Origin: Phycisphaerae bacterium
Lineage (GTDB): Bacteria; Planctomycetota; Phycisphaerae; SM23-33
Assembly: GCA_030745875.1 (NCBI GenBank)
Contig: JASLNT010000034.1
Location: forward strand, 1 to 57,652
Length of the DNA stretch: 57,652 nt
Reading direction: 5' to 3'
In this document: one piece after another, positions 43,982-53,045 of the stretch
Position numbering within the stretch: the stretch's first letter is position 1
Layout of the letters: each line of letters starts with the position of its first letter
Program-made: the position numbers and the translations under genes
The notes under the pieces: model-generated
What the model saw: the letters and a program-made list of their open reading frames with translations, nothing else
What the model was told of the DNA's origin: nothing
The model's database searches: none

Positions 43982-44167
43982 ATGGGTGGTTATAAGTACC
44001 GTTGTCCAAATCCGAAATGCCGCAAAACCCTAGTAATCCCTCAGAATATGCAGGGTAAAGAAGTGCGGTGCGCTGGATGCGAAGAGCTGTTCGTAGCTCC
44101 GGTTCGGTTCGATCTGGCTGAAACACTGTCGCGTGCGACATCCGGTCTGCTCAAGGAACTCCTCTGA
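43982..44167 (+). CDS. Small zinc-ribbon protein
   Basis: 61 residues from the second of two adjacent ATG codons; GGAG at 43971-43974 is seven bases from 43982. The core is YRCPNPKCRKTLVIPQNMQG followed by VRCAGCEE, a four-cysteine zinc ribbon (C-x4-C and C-x2-C). After it comes a short amphipathic tail ending SGLLKELL. Such mini ribbons are common in planctomycetes and myxobacteria, with no proven role. A paralog follows 11 bases downstream. Confidence 0.65.
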   Translation: MGGYKYRCPNPKCRKTLVIPQNMQGKEVRCAGCEELFVAPVRFDLAETLSRATSGLLKELL

Positions 44168-44178
44168 GACTCAATCAC

Positions 44179-44403
44179 ATGCGTTTTCTAGTCCACAGAT
44201 GCCCGAATCCCCGCTGCCGCAGAAACGTGCGCATACCGCGACGGGCGCGATGGCGCGAAGCTACGTGCAGTCATTGCGGAAAAACGTTCGCCATCCCGCC
44301 GACAGTGTCGCCAGGCACATCCCGCACCGCGGCGTCCGCGCCTCGGAGAAACGGGGTTATCGCCTGTCGCCCATCAGACGCAGCAGCAGCAGAAACAGAT
44401 TGA
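44179..44403 (+). CDS. Small zinc-ribbon protein, paralog of the preceding one
   Basis: 74 residues. The ribbon HRCPNPRCRRNVRIPRR plus ATCSHCGKTF mirrors the preceding protein but is much more basic, so nucleic-acid contact is conceivable. There is no clear ribosome binding site, and translation may depend on coupling to the gene 11 bases upstream. The last 47 bases overlap the 3' end of the convergent Bax-inhibitor gene, so the true C-terminus is less certain. The conserved cysteine pattern is the reason to keep it. Confidence 0.5.
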   Translation: MRFLVHRCPNPRCRRNVRIPRRARWREATCSHCGKTFAIPPTVSPGTSRTAASAPRRNGVIACRPSDAAAAETD

Positions 44404-45055
44404 TGAAGTCCAAATACAGGTGCAGCGCCCCGATAACCGCGGCTTTCTGCGCTTGTGCGCTGCCGGGCTGAACGCTTGACGCCATACGCTTGATCTTCTG
44501 CATGTCGTACGCCGTCAAACCCACGAAGACCAACACGCCTACGTAAGTAATGCCCCAGTAAAGCGCTGTACTGGCGGTAAACCAGTTGACGACCGAAGCT
44601 ATGATTACGCCAAACAGGCCCATCATGCACAGGTTGCCCAGTCCGCTGAGATCCTTCTTGGTTATCGCCCCGTAGGCGCACATGACCCCAAACACCGATG
44701 CGCAAACGAACAGAGTGTTGGTTATGGAGGCGGCGGTGTAGATCAGCATAACCACAGAAAGCGTCAGGCCGTTCATCGCGGAGTATATCACCAGCATGAC
44801 CGACGCCGTAGTCGCCGACATCTTGTTGATTCCCGCAACAAGCACCAGCACCAGAATCACTTCGCCGATAAGCAGACCAATGAACATGTTGGGATTGCCG
44901 TAGACGAAATTCTTGAGCGCGGGCACCCGCACCGTCAACATCGCCACAATCGCCGAAATTGCAAGAGCCCCGGTCATCCACCCGAAAACTGCGGTTACAA
45001 AAGCGTTGGTCTGAACTTTCTGACCTGCATATGCATCGTATTGCATGCTATCCAT
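44357..45055 (-). CDS. Bax inhibitor-1/YccA family membrane protein
   Basis: 232 residues with seven hydrophobic segments, as is normal for the family. The last helix and tail, GALHLYLDFINLFLLLLRLM followed by GDRR, is the hallmark of bacterial BI-1 (UPF0005) proteins. YGAITKKDLSGLG in the middle is also typical. Family members are calcium-leak or stress-related integral membrane proteins; some guard membrane protein quality with FtsH. The gene lies 37 bases after trxB on the same strand and may be co-transcribed with it. Confidence 0.92.
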   Translation of the reverse strand: MDSMQYDAYAGQKVQTNAFVTAVFGWMTGALAISAIVAMLTVRVPALKNFVYGNPNMFIGLLIGEVILVLVLVAGINKMSATTASVMLVIYSAMNGLTLSVVMLIYTAASITNTLFVCASVFGVMCAYGAITKKDLSGLGNLCMMGLFGVIIASVVNWFTASTALYWGITYVGVLVFVGLTAYDMQKIKRMASSVQPGSAQAQKAAVIGALHLYLDFINLFLLLLRLMGDRR

Positions 45056-45092
45056 AATCTGTCTCCCTATTGTTCCTTACGGTCTATGAATC

Positions 45093-46106
45093 TCACCAAC
45101 CTTGCCCGCTCTGGTCGCATGTGTCGACCGACCAGCTTGACGGATCACGAAAATACTCCCTAAGTTGCATCGCCGCAACCACGCCGTCGGCGGTCGCTGT
45201 CGCCAACTGCATCGCCGCCTGACAGCGACAGTCGCCGGCGGCGAATACGCCGGGCAGTGAAGTTTTCATCGTCAGCGGATCGGCTTGTATGTACCCGCCT
45301 TCATCGATGTCCAGCACGTCTTTTAACCACGCAGTGTTCGGGTTCATGCCCACAAACACAAACACACCGTCCACACAGAGTTCTTCGACAGCGTCGGTTT
45401 CAACATTTCGAATCTTGACGTGGTCGATATCGCTCCCGTCTTCCGAGGCGACAATCTCCACGGGCACGTAAGGCAGCCTGATGTCGATGTTGTGTTCATC
45501 GACCGCAGCGTAAAGCTCCTCGACCAGCACTTTCTCAGCGCGGAATTCCGTGCGCCGGTGGATCATGGTGATCTTGTCGGTGAAGCGTGTGGCGAGATAG
45601 ACGGTGTCTTCAGCCGCGGTATTGCCCCCGCCGATGACGAGCACATGTTTTCCGCGATAGAACGCCCCGTCGCACGTGGCGCAGTAGCTCACGCGGGTGG
45701 CCTGCCTCATTTCGGTTTCACCGGGAATGCCCAGATTACGGTAGTCGCTTCCCGGACTGACAATAACCGATCGAGCAACGTACGTATGCTCAGCGCCGTT
45801 TACATCAACCTCGAGCATCCCGTCGTCGCGACGCCTGATACCGTCGGCTGCCTGGCTGGTCGCTGTTTCAGCCCCGAAACCTGCGACCTGGGTCTTCATC
45901 TGTTCGATCAGATCGAAGCCTGAAATCTTCTGGTATCCCGGGTAATTCTCCACGTGCTCGGTGAGCATTATCTGCCCTCCTGGCAATCCGTTTTTTTCCA
46001 GGATCAGGGTGCTGTATCGGTCTCTGGCGGTGTAGAGGGCGGCGGCAAGGCCCGCGGGCCCTCCACCAATGATTATGACGTCGTACTCTTTATCCGTTTG
46101 GGGCAT
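45093..46106 (-). CDS. trxB: Thioredoxin reductase
   Basis: 337 residues. The FAD-binding motif IIGGGPAGLAAALYTARDR lies near the N-terminus. The redox-active disulfide CATC is at 142-145 (SYCATCDGAFYRGKHV), the NADPH-binding VIGGGNTAAEDTVYLA follows, and the C-terminal FAD motif is PGVFAAGDCR. The enzyme reduces thioredoxin with NADPH in the cytoplasm. A C-terminal extension ending SGQGW is longer than in E. coli TrxB. No strong ribosome binding site is visible (only AGAGAA). It lies between a secreted protein gene and the BI-1 gene, all on one strand. Confidence 0.94.
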   Translation of the reverse strand: MPQTDKEYDVIIIGGGPAGLAAALYTARDRYSTLILEKNGLPGGQIMLTEHVENYPGYQKISGFDLIEQMKTQVAGFGAETATSQAADGIRRRDDGMLEVDVNGAEHTYVARSVIVSPGSDYRNLGIPGETEMRQATRVSYCATCDGAFYRGKHVLVIGGGNTAAEDTVYLATRFTDKITMIHRRTEFRAEKVLVEELYAAVDEHNIDIRLPYVPVEIVASEDGSDIDHVKIRNVETDAVEELCVDGVFVFVGMNPNTAWLKDVLDIDEGGYIQADPLTMKTSLPGVFAAGDCRCQAAMQLATATADGVVAAMQLREYFRDPSSWSVDTCDQSGQGW

Positions 46107-46147
46107 TCTGTTGTTCTCTTTATCGCAAGATCGGCCGATGGACGGTG

Positions 46148-47473
46148 CTAACCGCCCATAGTCTTGATGGTTTCCTTGGCTTTGGGAAATCGTCTTTCGA
46201 CGGCCTTTTCCGAGGCGGTCTCCATAACCAGCCCGTCAGCCGTTTTCATTATAAGCAGATTTCCGCCCATATCGACCCACATGTTCGCAGCCTGTGTTTC
46301 GGCGGTGAGCTGGTCGGTCACGTGGACGGCGCTGACCTTCCGCCCTCCGGCTTCGATTTCATCCGGCCCGATCACAGTGAAGGTCCGCAGGTTGAAGCTT
46401 CCTTTTCGCCCGTTGTAGGTCGCAAACGCATAGGCGGCGGGCTCTTTCAGGTCCACCATGCGTCTGAGCAGCCAGTCCATCGCGCGCGGAAGGTAGTTAT
46501 CGGTCGGAGCGGCGGCGGGTTTTTGGGTGACCTTCCTTGCGCCAACGGTTATCTCACAATTGATCCTCGGGCCGCTCTTTGAGCCCTTTTCGATCATGCT
46601 AACATCCTGCCCGGACGACTTGACACCGGCGGTTTCCTTCCACGTTTCGACCGACCGGTCGGCGGCGGCGAACATGTTTCGGTGAAGCTTCAGGGTCTTG
46701 GCGTCAAAGGTCATCACTATCCAGCTCTTGATTCGGCATCCGGGCTTACCGGATGACGTATCTGTCACCTCCTTCTGCCGCATAAACCCGATAACCTTGT
46801 CGTCGCGCCGATAAAGATACCACTGATCGCGGGTGTCCAGCGCGCCCTTGAGCTTGTTGGCGGACAGGTCTTTCAGCAGCCGCGCACCCCTGTCAAGTGC
46901 AGCTTTTCTTCGGGCCTTGGCTTCTTTCTGATCGATGATCTTCAGGGTCTTCAGTACAGCCGATGCTATCTCGTCGAGCTTTTGGCGGTCGGAGTTCGGC
47001 CCGGACATGCGAACTTCGAGGAACTTACTTCCGCCCAGATGGACCCACACGCGCCGCTGCCAGAACTTCACTTTTCCGGTGGTCAATCCTCGCAGATTCA
47101 CCGCTTTGGCTCCGGCGATGTCTATGACGCGCGGCGAGGGAGCCTTGAATCCTTCGGTTCTCGCCAGTCGTCCGACCAGCGCCCTGCCGAACTTCAACAA
47201 GTCGCCGCCCGGTTTGAATGTTTCATCCGCGCGAGCGTAGATGCTGAGACGCCAGAGAATCGGGGCCTTGGGGCTTTTTCTCATGGTCCAACTGGCCAGG
47301 CGATTGGCGGACGTAACGCGAGAAAAGGTCGTACCGGCGGGCGGTCTGAGCGAAAAGCCCCTGACTGGGTCGATATACCGTGAGTCGAGCTTGATTCCAT
47401 CGGTTTCAGCGGCTGGCGCCGGGGCGGTCAGACACAGCATCGCGGCGACCGAGAGGATCACAGATTTCTTCAT
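46148..47473 (-). CDS. Secreted protein of unknown function
   Basis: 441 residues with a signal peptide (MKKSVILSVAAMLCLTAPAP). The part after it, YIDPVRGFSLRPPAGTTFSR, resembles the start of small exported PsbP-like or DUF1795-like domains. The second half is beta-rich with KSWIVMTFDAKTLKLHRNMF. I cannot name the family. AAGGAG upstream of 47473 is a strong ribosome binding site. It lies 95 bases after rpoD and 41 bases before trxB on the same strand. Confidence 0.7.
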   Translation of the reverse strand: MKKSVILSVAAMLCLTAPAPAAETDGIKLDSRYIDPVRGFSLRPPAGTTFSRVTSANRLASWTMRKSPKAPILWRLSIYARADETFKPGGDLLKFGRALVGRLARTEGFKAPSPRVIDIAGAKAVNLRGLTTGKVKFWQRRVWVHLGGSKFLEVRMSGPNSDRQKLDEIASAVLKTLKIIDQKEAKARRKAALDRGARLLKDLSANKLKGALDTRDQWYLYRRDDKVIGFMRQKEVTDTSSGKPGCRIKSWIVMTFDAKTLKLHRNMFAAADRSVETWKETAGVKSSGQDVSMIEKGSKSGPRINCEITVGARKVTQKPAAAPTDNYLPRAMDWLLRRMVDLKEPAAYAFATYNGRKGSFNLRTFTVIGPDEIEAGGRKVSAVHVTDQLTAETQAANMWVDMGGNLLIMKTADGLVMETASEKAVERRFPKAKETIKTMGG

Positions 47474-47568
47474 ACGCCGGTCTCCTTGTCCAGCCGCCGA
47501 TTATACACCGCACACGCCGGTCTGTGAAATGTGTCTCGGACTTGCCCCCCGCCCATATCGCTCTGTCT

Positions 47569-49269
47569 TCAGAGGATCACGTCGCTTTCGTCAGTCTCTT
47601 CTTCGGTCTCGCCGGCTGAGCGGTCCAGGAATCCTTCGAGCTTTCGCGAGCGTACGGGGTGCTGGAGTTTCTTGATGGCTTTTGCCTCCACCTGGCGGAC
47701 ACGTTCGCGGGTGACCTTGAATATTCGTCCGACTTCTTCGAGCGTGTAGGTGTATCCGTCGCCGATACCATATCGTAGCTTGATAATCTCTCTTTCACGA
47801 TACGTCAGGGTCTTCAGAACTTCTTCGATGCGGTCCTTGAGCATCTCGGTACCGGCCGACACGATCGGACTTTCAGCCGATTCGTCCTCGATGAAGTCGC
47901 CGAAATAGCTGTCTTCAGACTCACCGACCGGCCGGTCCAGACTGATCGGATGGCGTGATATTTTAAGCACGCGTCTGGCTTCGGCGACGCTCATTGCCGC
48001 TTCGGTGGCGATTTCCTCGATGGTCGGTTCGCGCCCGACTTCCTGCACGAGGCGCTTGGAAATATTCCGCAGCTTGCTCATAGTCTCGATCATGTGGACT
48101 GGAATGCGGATAGTCCGTGCGTGGTCGGCGATGGCGCGAGTAATCGCCTGCCTGATCCACCAGGTCGCATAGGTCGAGAACTTGTATCCGCGTCGGTATT
48201 CGTACTTGTCGACAGCCCTCATGAGCCCGGTATTGCCCTCCTGGATAATATCGAGGAACGACAAACCCCGGTTGCGGTATTTCTTGGCGATGGAAACAAC
48301 CAGGCGCAGGTTTCCGCCGGAGAGATCCCGCTTGGCTTTCTCGTAATCGTTGAAGACCTTCTGGATGCCCTTAACGCGTTTGCGCAGCATGTCGGGAGCG
48401 TCCTGGATCAGATCGATCAGTCCGTCAAGCTCTTCCTGCATTACTTCCTGGTCGTCTTCGGGAACATCGTGGTCATCGGCGGTCAGCAACTCCCGCTCGA
48501 TTTCCTTCATCTTGTCGGAAATGTGCTGGAGCTTCCTCATCAGCGGTCCGATGCGAGAGGTCCTGAGAGACAGTTCCTCCAACAGACTGGCGGCGCGTCG
48601 ACGCCGGCGCCAGAGTGTGCGCACGGCCTTTTTGCGTCTCGTGCTGGATGCGTTGGACCGCAGGACCTTCCAGTCGGCGGCGTTCCGCTCGATTATCTGC
48701 CGGATCGTAGCCAGATTCGCGGGCATCCGGGCCATGATCGTCTCTTTGGAGAGATTCTCGGCAGTGGAGATCCGCATGGTTCTGTCGAACGGCAGATCAC
48801 CGTGGTGGACCTGCGTGAGGATCTCAGTTGCCTGCTGGATACAGTAGTCGCTCTCCAAGACACGGCGCCTGAAGTGTTTACGGGCGGTTTCGATCTTCTT
48901 GGCCAGTGAGATCTCTTCGGAACGCTTAAGCAGAGGGATCTCGCCCATTTGTGTCAGGTACATGCGGACCGGATCGTCTATCCGGCGTTCCACTTCCAGT
49001 TCTGGTCCTGCCTTCTTGGCTGCGGCTGCGGGAGCCTCACCGTCACTCTTAGCATCGGACGCAAACTCCTCCCTCTGCTTAACTTCTGCTTCGTCAAGCA
49101 GTTCTATACCCAATTCGTCCAGGCTCATCAGCAAAGAATCGAGACCTTCGGGCGAGACTGCGTCATCAGGGAGTTCGGCGTTCATCTCCTCGTAAGTGAC
49201 GTAGCCACGTTCTTTGCCCTTGGCAACAAGCTTTCTTATGCTTGCATTAGCAATCAGATTCTCGGACAT
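47569..49269 (-). CDS. rpoD: Housekeeping RNA polymerase sigma factor
   Basis: 566 residues. A region 1.1 lies at the N-terminus ([20 protein letters not shown]). Region 1.2 follows ([20 protein letters not shown]), then a non-conserved acidic insert. Region 2 includes [20 protein letters not shown] and [20 protein letters not shown]. Region 3 follows, and region 4 ends with a helix-turn-helix ([20 protein letters not shown]). This is the full set of a primary sigma-70 factor that recognises TTGACA/TATAAT promoters, in line with the promoters read in this window. AGGAG lies before the start. A promoter pair lies 50-80 bases upstream. Confidence 0.96.
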   Translation of the reverse strand: MSENLIANASIRKLVAKGKERGYVTYEEMNAELPDDAVSPEGLDSLLMSLDELGIELLDEAEVKQREEFASDAKSDGEAPAAAAKKAGPELEVERRIDDPVRMYLTQMGEIPLLKRSEEISLAKKIETARKHFRRRVLESDYCIQQATEILTQVHHGDLPFDRTMRISTAENLSKETIMARMPANLATIRQIIERNAADWKVLRSNASSTRRKKAVRTLWRRRRRAASLLEELSLRTSRIGPLMRKLQHISDKMKEIERELLTADDHDVPEDDQEVMQEELDGLIDLIQDAPDMLRKRVKGIQKVFNDYEKAKRDLSGGNLRLVVSIAKKYRNRGLSFLDIIQEGNTGLMRAVDKYEYRRGYKFSTYATWWIRQAITRAIADHARTIRIPVHMIETMSKLRNISKRLVQEVGREPTIEEIATEAAMSVAEARRVLKISRHPISLDRPVGESEDSYFGDFIEDESAESPIVSAGTEMLKDRIEEVLKTLTYREREIIKLRYGIGDGYTYTLEEVGRIFKVTRERVRQVEAKAIKKLQHPVRSRKLEGFLDRSAGETEEETDESDVIL

Positions 49270-49318
49270 CCGCTATACTCCTGCCCTATCCCTAAAACTG
49301 GGGGTACAATCGTTTTTT

Positions 49319-49348
49319 AGTGTATCTGATTATAGCCCCAAGTGTCAA
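49319..49348 (-). promoter_or_regulatory. rpoD promoter region
   Basis: On the minus strand an exact TTGACA (49343-49348) is followed after 18 bases by TACACT (49319-49324, four of six). An exact TATAAT lies between them (49329-49334) and could work with GAAACA 17 bases upstream as a second, overlapping promoter. Both fit the start of rpoD at 49269. Confidence 0.5.
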
Positions 49349-49466
49349 TGCTGTTTCCGTATTCTGCACGAATTTGTGCAGAAAGCTGCTGTTTTGGCGG
49401 TATATTCAGAGTCCGGGGCAATTGTCCCGAACTGGACAATACCATAACCGAGTGCGACTCAACCCT

Positions 49467-49495
49467 TTGAAAAACGAAGTAAGATTCGGTAGATT
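49467..49495 (+). promoter_or_regulatory. Promoter of the glycosyltransferase gene
   Basis: TTGAAA (49467-49472), a 17-base spacer and TAGATT (49490-49495). Transcription would start near 49502, about 35 bases before the ATG at 49538. GGAG at 49530-49533 is the ribosome binding site. Confidence 0.5.
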
Positions 49496-49537
49496 ACTTG
49501 CTTGTGATCGATACCGCCGGGATACCAACGGAGCAAG

Positions 49538-50695
49538 ATGACTGATTCAGGAACATCCACAACCGCCCCGCGCATTGTGATAGCGACCGCATCGGTCGGC
49601 GCCGGGCATAACGCCGCCGCCCGCGCCATCGCCGCGGGTCTCGCGGAATTGCCTGACCCGCCGCAAGTCGATGTGCTCGACGCACTGACACTGGCGCCGC
49701 CGTTGTTTCGCGCTTACTACGCCAGGGGCTTCGCCTTCACCGTCTCCCGCATGCCCGTGATGTACGGGCTGGGATACCACCTGACCAACCATCCCCAGGG
49801 TCCGAAGCTCGGTCTGATGGAGCGGCGGCGCTTATGGCACGAGCGAATCGCGATGAAGAAGTTCCGAAGCCATATGCAGGAACTCAAACCCGACATCGTT
49901 GTGAATACTCACTTCCTTTCGTCAACGATCCTTTCAAATATGGCCGCCAGAGGCCTCTTCAGCGCGCCGCAGTTCGTGGCCGTCACAGACCACGACCAGC
50001 ACCGTTTCTGGCTTGCACGAGGCATCAAGCGGTGGTTCTTGCCTTCGGAGGCGGGTCTCGACAAACTCGTAAGATGGGGAATCGATCGCGACACCATTAC
50101 CGTCAGCGGCATGCCGATTCACCCCAAATGGCTCCAGGAACCCGATCGCGAAAAGGTCCTGGCCGACTGGCGATTGCCCGCCGACAAGAAGGTGGTCGTC
50201 CTCAGCGGCGGTACGGAATTTACGTGCGGGCCGGTGGTCAAGACCGCCCGGAGGATCCTGCAACTCTGCCCGGAAATATCCCTGGTGGTGCTCGGCGGGA
50301 GGAACAAGAAACTCCTCGGACGACTGGGCCGACTGGCCGACGAAGTCGACGGGCTGTTCCCCATATCGTTCACCGACCGCGTTCACGAACTGGTCTGGAT
50401 AAGCTCGCTGATGGTCACCAAAGCCGGCGGAATAACGACCGCCGAATGCCTTGCCGCCGGGGCGGCTATGATCCTGCCCAAACCTATCCCCGGGCAGGAA
50501 GCGGCAAACGCGAGATATTTCCGCAGCAACGGCGCCGCCGTCGTGACCCGCCGCTACAGCGACGTGCCCGCGGAAGTCCGCCGGCTGCTGGACGACCACC
50601 CCGCCCTGGGGCGACTTGGAGACAACGCCCGAAAACTGTTCCGCCCCGGCACGGAAACGGTAGTCCAGGCAATTCGCGAGGAACTGGGTATTTGA
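49538..50695 (+). CDS. MGDG synthase/MurG-like glycosyltransferase
   Basis: 385 residues, GT-B fold. The N-terminal ATASVGAGHNAAARAIAAGL is the GH-rich loop of the monogalactosyldiacylglycerol synthase family. The middle NTHFLSSTILSNMA and VTDHDQHRFWLARG and the C-terminal VTKAGGITTAECLAAGAAMI with PIPGQEAANARYF complete the sugar-nucleotide site. Relatives make diacylglycerol glycolipids from UDP-sugars at the inner face of the membrane. Acceptor and sugar cannot be told here. There is no signal peptide or membrane segment, so it is probably peripheral. It diverges from rpoD. Confidence 0.87.
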   Translation: MTDSGTSTTAPRIVIATASVGAGHNAAARAIAAGLAELPDPPQVDVLDALTLAPPLFRAYYARGFAFTVSRMPVMYGLGYHLTNHPQGPKLGLMERRRLWHERIAMKKFRSHMQELKPDIVVNTHFLSSTILSNMAARGLFSAPQFVAVTDHDQHRFWLARGIKRWFLPSEAGLDKLVRWGIDRDTITVSGMPIHPKWLQEPDREKVLADWRLPADKKVVVLSGGTEFTCGPVVKTARRILQLCPEISLVVLGGRNKKLLGRLGRLADEVDGLFPISFTDRVHELVWISSLMVTKAGGITTAECLAAGAAMILPKPIPGQEAANARYFRSNGAAVVTRRYSDVPAEVRRLLDDHPALGRLGDNARKLFRPGTETVVQAIREELGI

Positions 50696-50774
50696 ACGGG
50701 GGAGAGGCGGGCATCATCGGAAAACTGCTCGTGCTGTGCGTGTGTGACGTTTGCGGTTTTGTGAGATACTCGCG

Positions 50775-52025
50775 CTAAAGTCGTGGAATCAGTTCGGGAG
50801 GAAATGGTGTTCTGACCGCTGGTTTGGAAGCGGGCCTGGTCGCGGCGGGGCGGACTGTCTTGACCGTCACGGTGATCCGGGGACCCAATTTGAAGCTGCC
50901 AAGCAGGGATGCACCGTCGCCGGGCGCGAGTTTCAGGTGTGTCGGGGCCCGCTCCTGGTGGACCAGCGACCACCGCTTGACATCGTCGCCGCGTGGAATG
51001 TTCCCGGTCAGCAGCGACTCAGGCAGCCAGATAGCCGGATTGCGTTTTCCGATCTCCGCAAATACCTTTGTGAACGTTCCGTCTCGGGCGGCTTTGAAGA
51101 ACGCTTCGATATTCTCGAATTTTCTGCCCGTGTAGTGTGCGCGGGCAAGGAAGCTGGTGAGTGTCAGGACCTTGATCCTGTCGTACAACTCAGCCGTTGG
51201 ATCGCCCTTGAGCTTGCTCCACCACTGGATGTAACGATCCTGGAAGGCCTTTACGTTCTTGCCGAACCGTTTGCGGAAGGCAGCCGACGAGGAGCGGCCT
51301 TGCGACAGGTCGCGAATGTAGCTCGACAGCGCGGTCTGGTACTTGCCCTTGTCGGCATGCACCAGGAAGTGGACCATTGACCGGGCCTGAAGGTAGTTCT
51401 GCGATTTCAGTTTGTCGTTCCATTCCTTCTGCTTCATGTCCAGCATTTTGTCGAGCGGCATGAGCTTACCGCTGTCAATCATGCTCTTGACGCGCTTCAG
51501 CCAGTGTCGCGATATCGCGCCGACGACTAGGCTGTCTCCGGTCCACACACCGGCTCCGAAGTACGTGGCCAGACCCTCGTTGAGCCACGTCGGCAGGTGC
51601 CCTCTGATCATTCTGTGGGCGAACTGGTGGAATCCCTCGTGCTGGACAACGTGCCAACTGCCTCCCGGGCGGGGTGCGACGGCTATCAGAGACCGCCTGC
51701 TGTATGTCCCCGAACTGCCTTTGACGACACCTGGATGGCGGAGATAGTCCTTGCGATTCTTATAGAGGAACAGCGGGAAACGCGTGTTGATCCGCCCGGC
51801 AAAACTCTTGCAGCGATTGTTGTATTCCTCGGCCATTGCAGTAATCCGCACAACGACCTCGCGGGTCATGTCCTTGTCCAGGTCGGTATGCAGAACGTAA
51901 TATTTCGTGGTGTACTTGGTAAGTTTCCCCGCGGCGCCGCAGCGCGAGCAGACGCCCATGACCACCGCGGCGGTCAAGATCACCATAAACCATGGGAGGC
52001 GCAGAAATAGTACTTTTTGAGTCAT
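50775..52025 (-). CDS. Secreted DUF1570-like protein with a HExxH motif
   Basis: 416 residues with a signal peptide or membrane anchor (FLRLPWFMVILTAAVVMGVC; the following CSRCG could also be a lipobox-like site). The core KYTTKYYVLHTDLDKDM and HVVQHEGFHQFAHRMIRGH with WLNEGLATYF matches the DUF1570 peptidase-like proteins common in planctomycetes. HEGFH lies at 129-133, and the Glu of NEGLA is the usual third zinc ligand of gluzincins. It may be an active metallopeptidase. The C-terminal 150 residues are unassigned. The first 20 codons of the longer open frame are excluded because the signal peptide begins at MTQKVLFL. Confidence 0.75.
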   Translation of the reverse strand: MTQKVLFLRLPWFMVILTAAVVMGVCSRCGAAGKLTKYTTKYYVLHTDLDKDMTREVVVRITAMAEEYNNRCKSFAGRINTRFPLFLYKNRKDYLRHPGVVKGSSGTYSRRSLIAVAPRPGGSWHVVQHEGFHQFAHRMIRGHLPTWLNEGLATYFGAGVWTGDSLVVGAISRHWLKRVKSMIDSGKLMPLDKMLDMKQKEWNDKLKSQNYLQARSMVHFLVHADKGKYQTALSSYIRDLSQGRSSSAAFRKRFGKNVKAFQDRYIQWWSKLKGDPTAELYDRIKVLTLTSFLARAHYTGRKFENIEAFFKAARDGTFTKVFAEIGKRNPAIWLPESLLTGNIPRGDDVKRWSLVHQERAPTHLKLAPGDGASLLGSFKLGPRITVTVKTVRPAATRPASKPAVRTPFPPELIPRL

Positions 52026-52070
52026 TGGCGTGTCCCGGCAGGTTTGCATCCCACCCTGTACCGCGCTATC

Positions 52071-52076
52071 ATTATA
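52071..52076 (-). promoter_or_regulatory. -10 element upstream of the DUF1570-like gene
   Basis: An exact TATAAT on the minus strand lies about 45 bases before the start at 52025. No convincing -35 stands at 16-18 bases, so the promoter may be activator-dependent or the match may be fortuitous. Confidence 0.35.
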
Positions 52077-52169
52077 CAAGATCAAGAGGCCGGACAGGTG
52101 CTAATTTTCAGTCTTGCTTATCGGTTCGGACCTTGCTAGTACTATAGTGTATAAGCATGGAGGCTTAAC

Positions 52170-53000
52170 ATGAAATCGGTTCACATCATCGAGGAGTCGC
52201 TTCCGGCGGCTTGGGAAAAGGCGGTAACCGCCTGCTGGCAGCAAGGCGAGAGCTTCCCCACCGAGTACGATCACGACGGCGATCCGAACAGCCGCGACGT
52301 TTCGGTCCTGATCCACGTCACCAAACCGTTCGACGAACCGCGAATCCACCGCGCTTTCCCCGGCGGTCTGGACGACCTGGAGAAGTATCGCAGCGAAGTC
52401 CTGTTCGGCGTACACAACCACTGGGTGGACCCGGCGGCCGGTAAGTGGGAGTACACCTATCACGAGCGGCTCTTCGAGTACCAGGTGCCATCAGTCGGCT
52501 TGTTCGACCAGATAGGCGCCATCATCGAAAAACTCAAAGCCGTGCCCTACACGCGCCGCGCACAGGCCGTTACCTGGCAGGTCTGGAACGATATGACCAT
52601 CGACGATCCCACGTGCCTCCAGCGCCTCTGGTTCCGCATCGCCGACGACAAGCTGCATATGAATATCCACATGCGAAGCAACGACGCCTTCAAAGCCGCC
52701 TTCATGAACATGTACGCGTTCACCGAACTGCAGCGTGTGCTAGCCGGCGAGATCGGCGTAGAACCGGGCGAGTACATGCACATCGCAGACTCGTTCCACA
52801 TTTACGGAAGCTACTTCGACGAGTTTGAAGGTTTCCTCAAATGCATCTCCAGCCGCAGCGAAGAAGACCGCGTCTACGACACCATCGTGGGCCTGCCGTT
52901 CTTCATAGAGGGCTGCGATACTCTGCTGGCGGAAGAGGACATGCCCGCCGACAAGAAGGCCCTCGTCGAACAACGCAAAGCGGACCTCCTGGCTTCATGA
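52170..53000 (+). CDS. Thymidylate synthase-like protein, non-canonical
   Basis: 276 residues. The second half aligns by eye with thymidylate synthase: YTRRAQAVTWQVWND holds the phosphate-binding Arg pair, DPTCLQRLWFRI places Cys149 at the catalytic position, MRSNDAFKAAFMNM has the Asn that selects dUMP over dCMP, and ADSFHIYGSY matches the His-x-Tyr nucleotide site. The first half lacks the ordinary HELLWFLRGDTNI-type segment. It may be a TS of a divergent group or a related pyrimidine C5-modifying enzyme. GGAGG at 52159-52163 sets the start. It is monocistronic. I see no folate gene nearby and no flavin-dependent ThyX in the window. Confidence 0.7.
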   Translation: MKSVHIIEESLPAAWEKAVTACWQQGESFPTEYDHDGDPNSRDVSVLIHVTKPFDEPRIHRAFPGGLDDLEKYRSEVLFGVHNHWVDPAAGKWEYTYHERLFEYQVPSVGLFDQIGAIIEKLKAVPYTRRAQAVTWQVWNDMTIDDPTCLQRLWFRIADDKLHMNIHMRSNDAFKAAFMNMYAFTELQRVLAGEIGVEPGEYMHIADSFHIYGSYFDEFEGFLKCISSRSEEDRVYDTIVGLPFFIEGCDTLLAEEDMPADKKALVEQRKADLLAS

Positions 53001-53045
53001 GCGCAGTGCGAGATCTGTTGGGCTTGTCCGATATCATCGGCTGAT

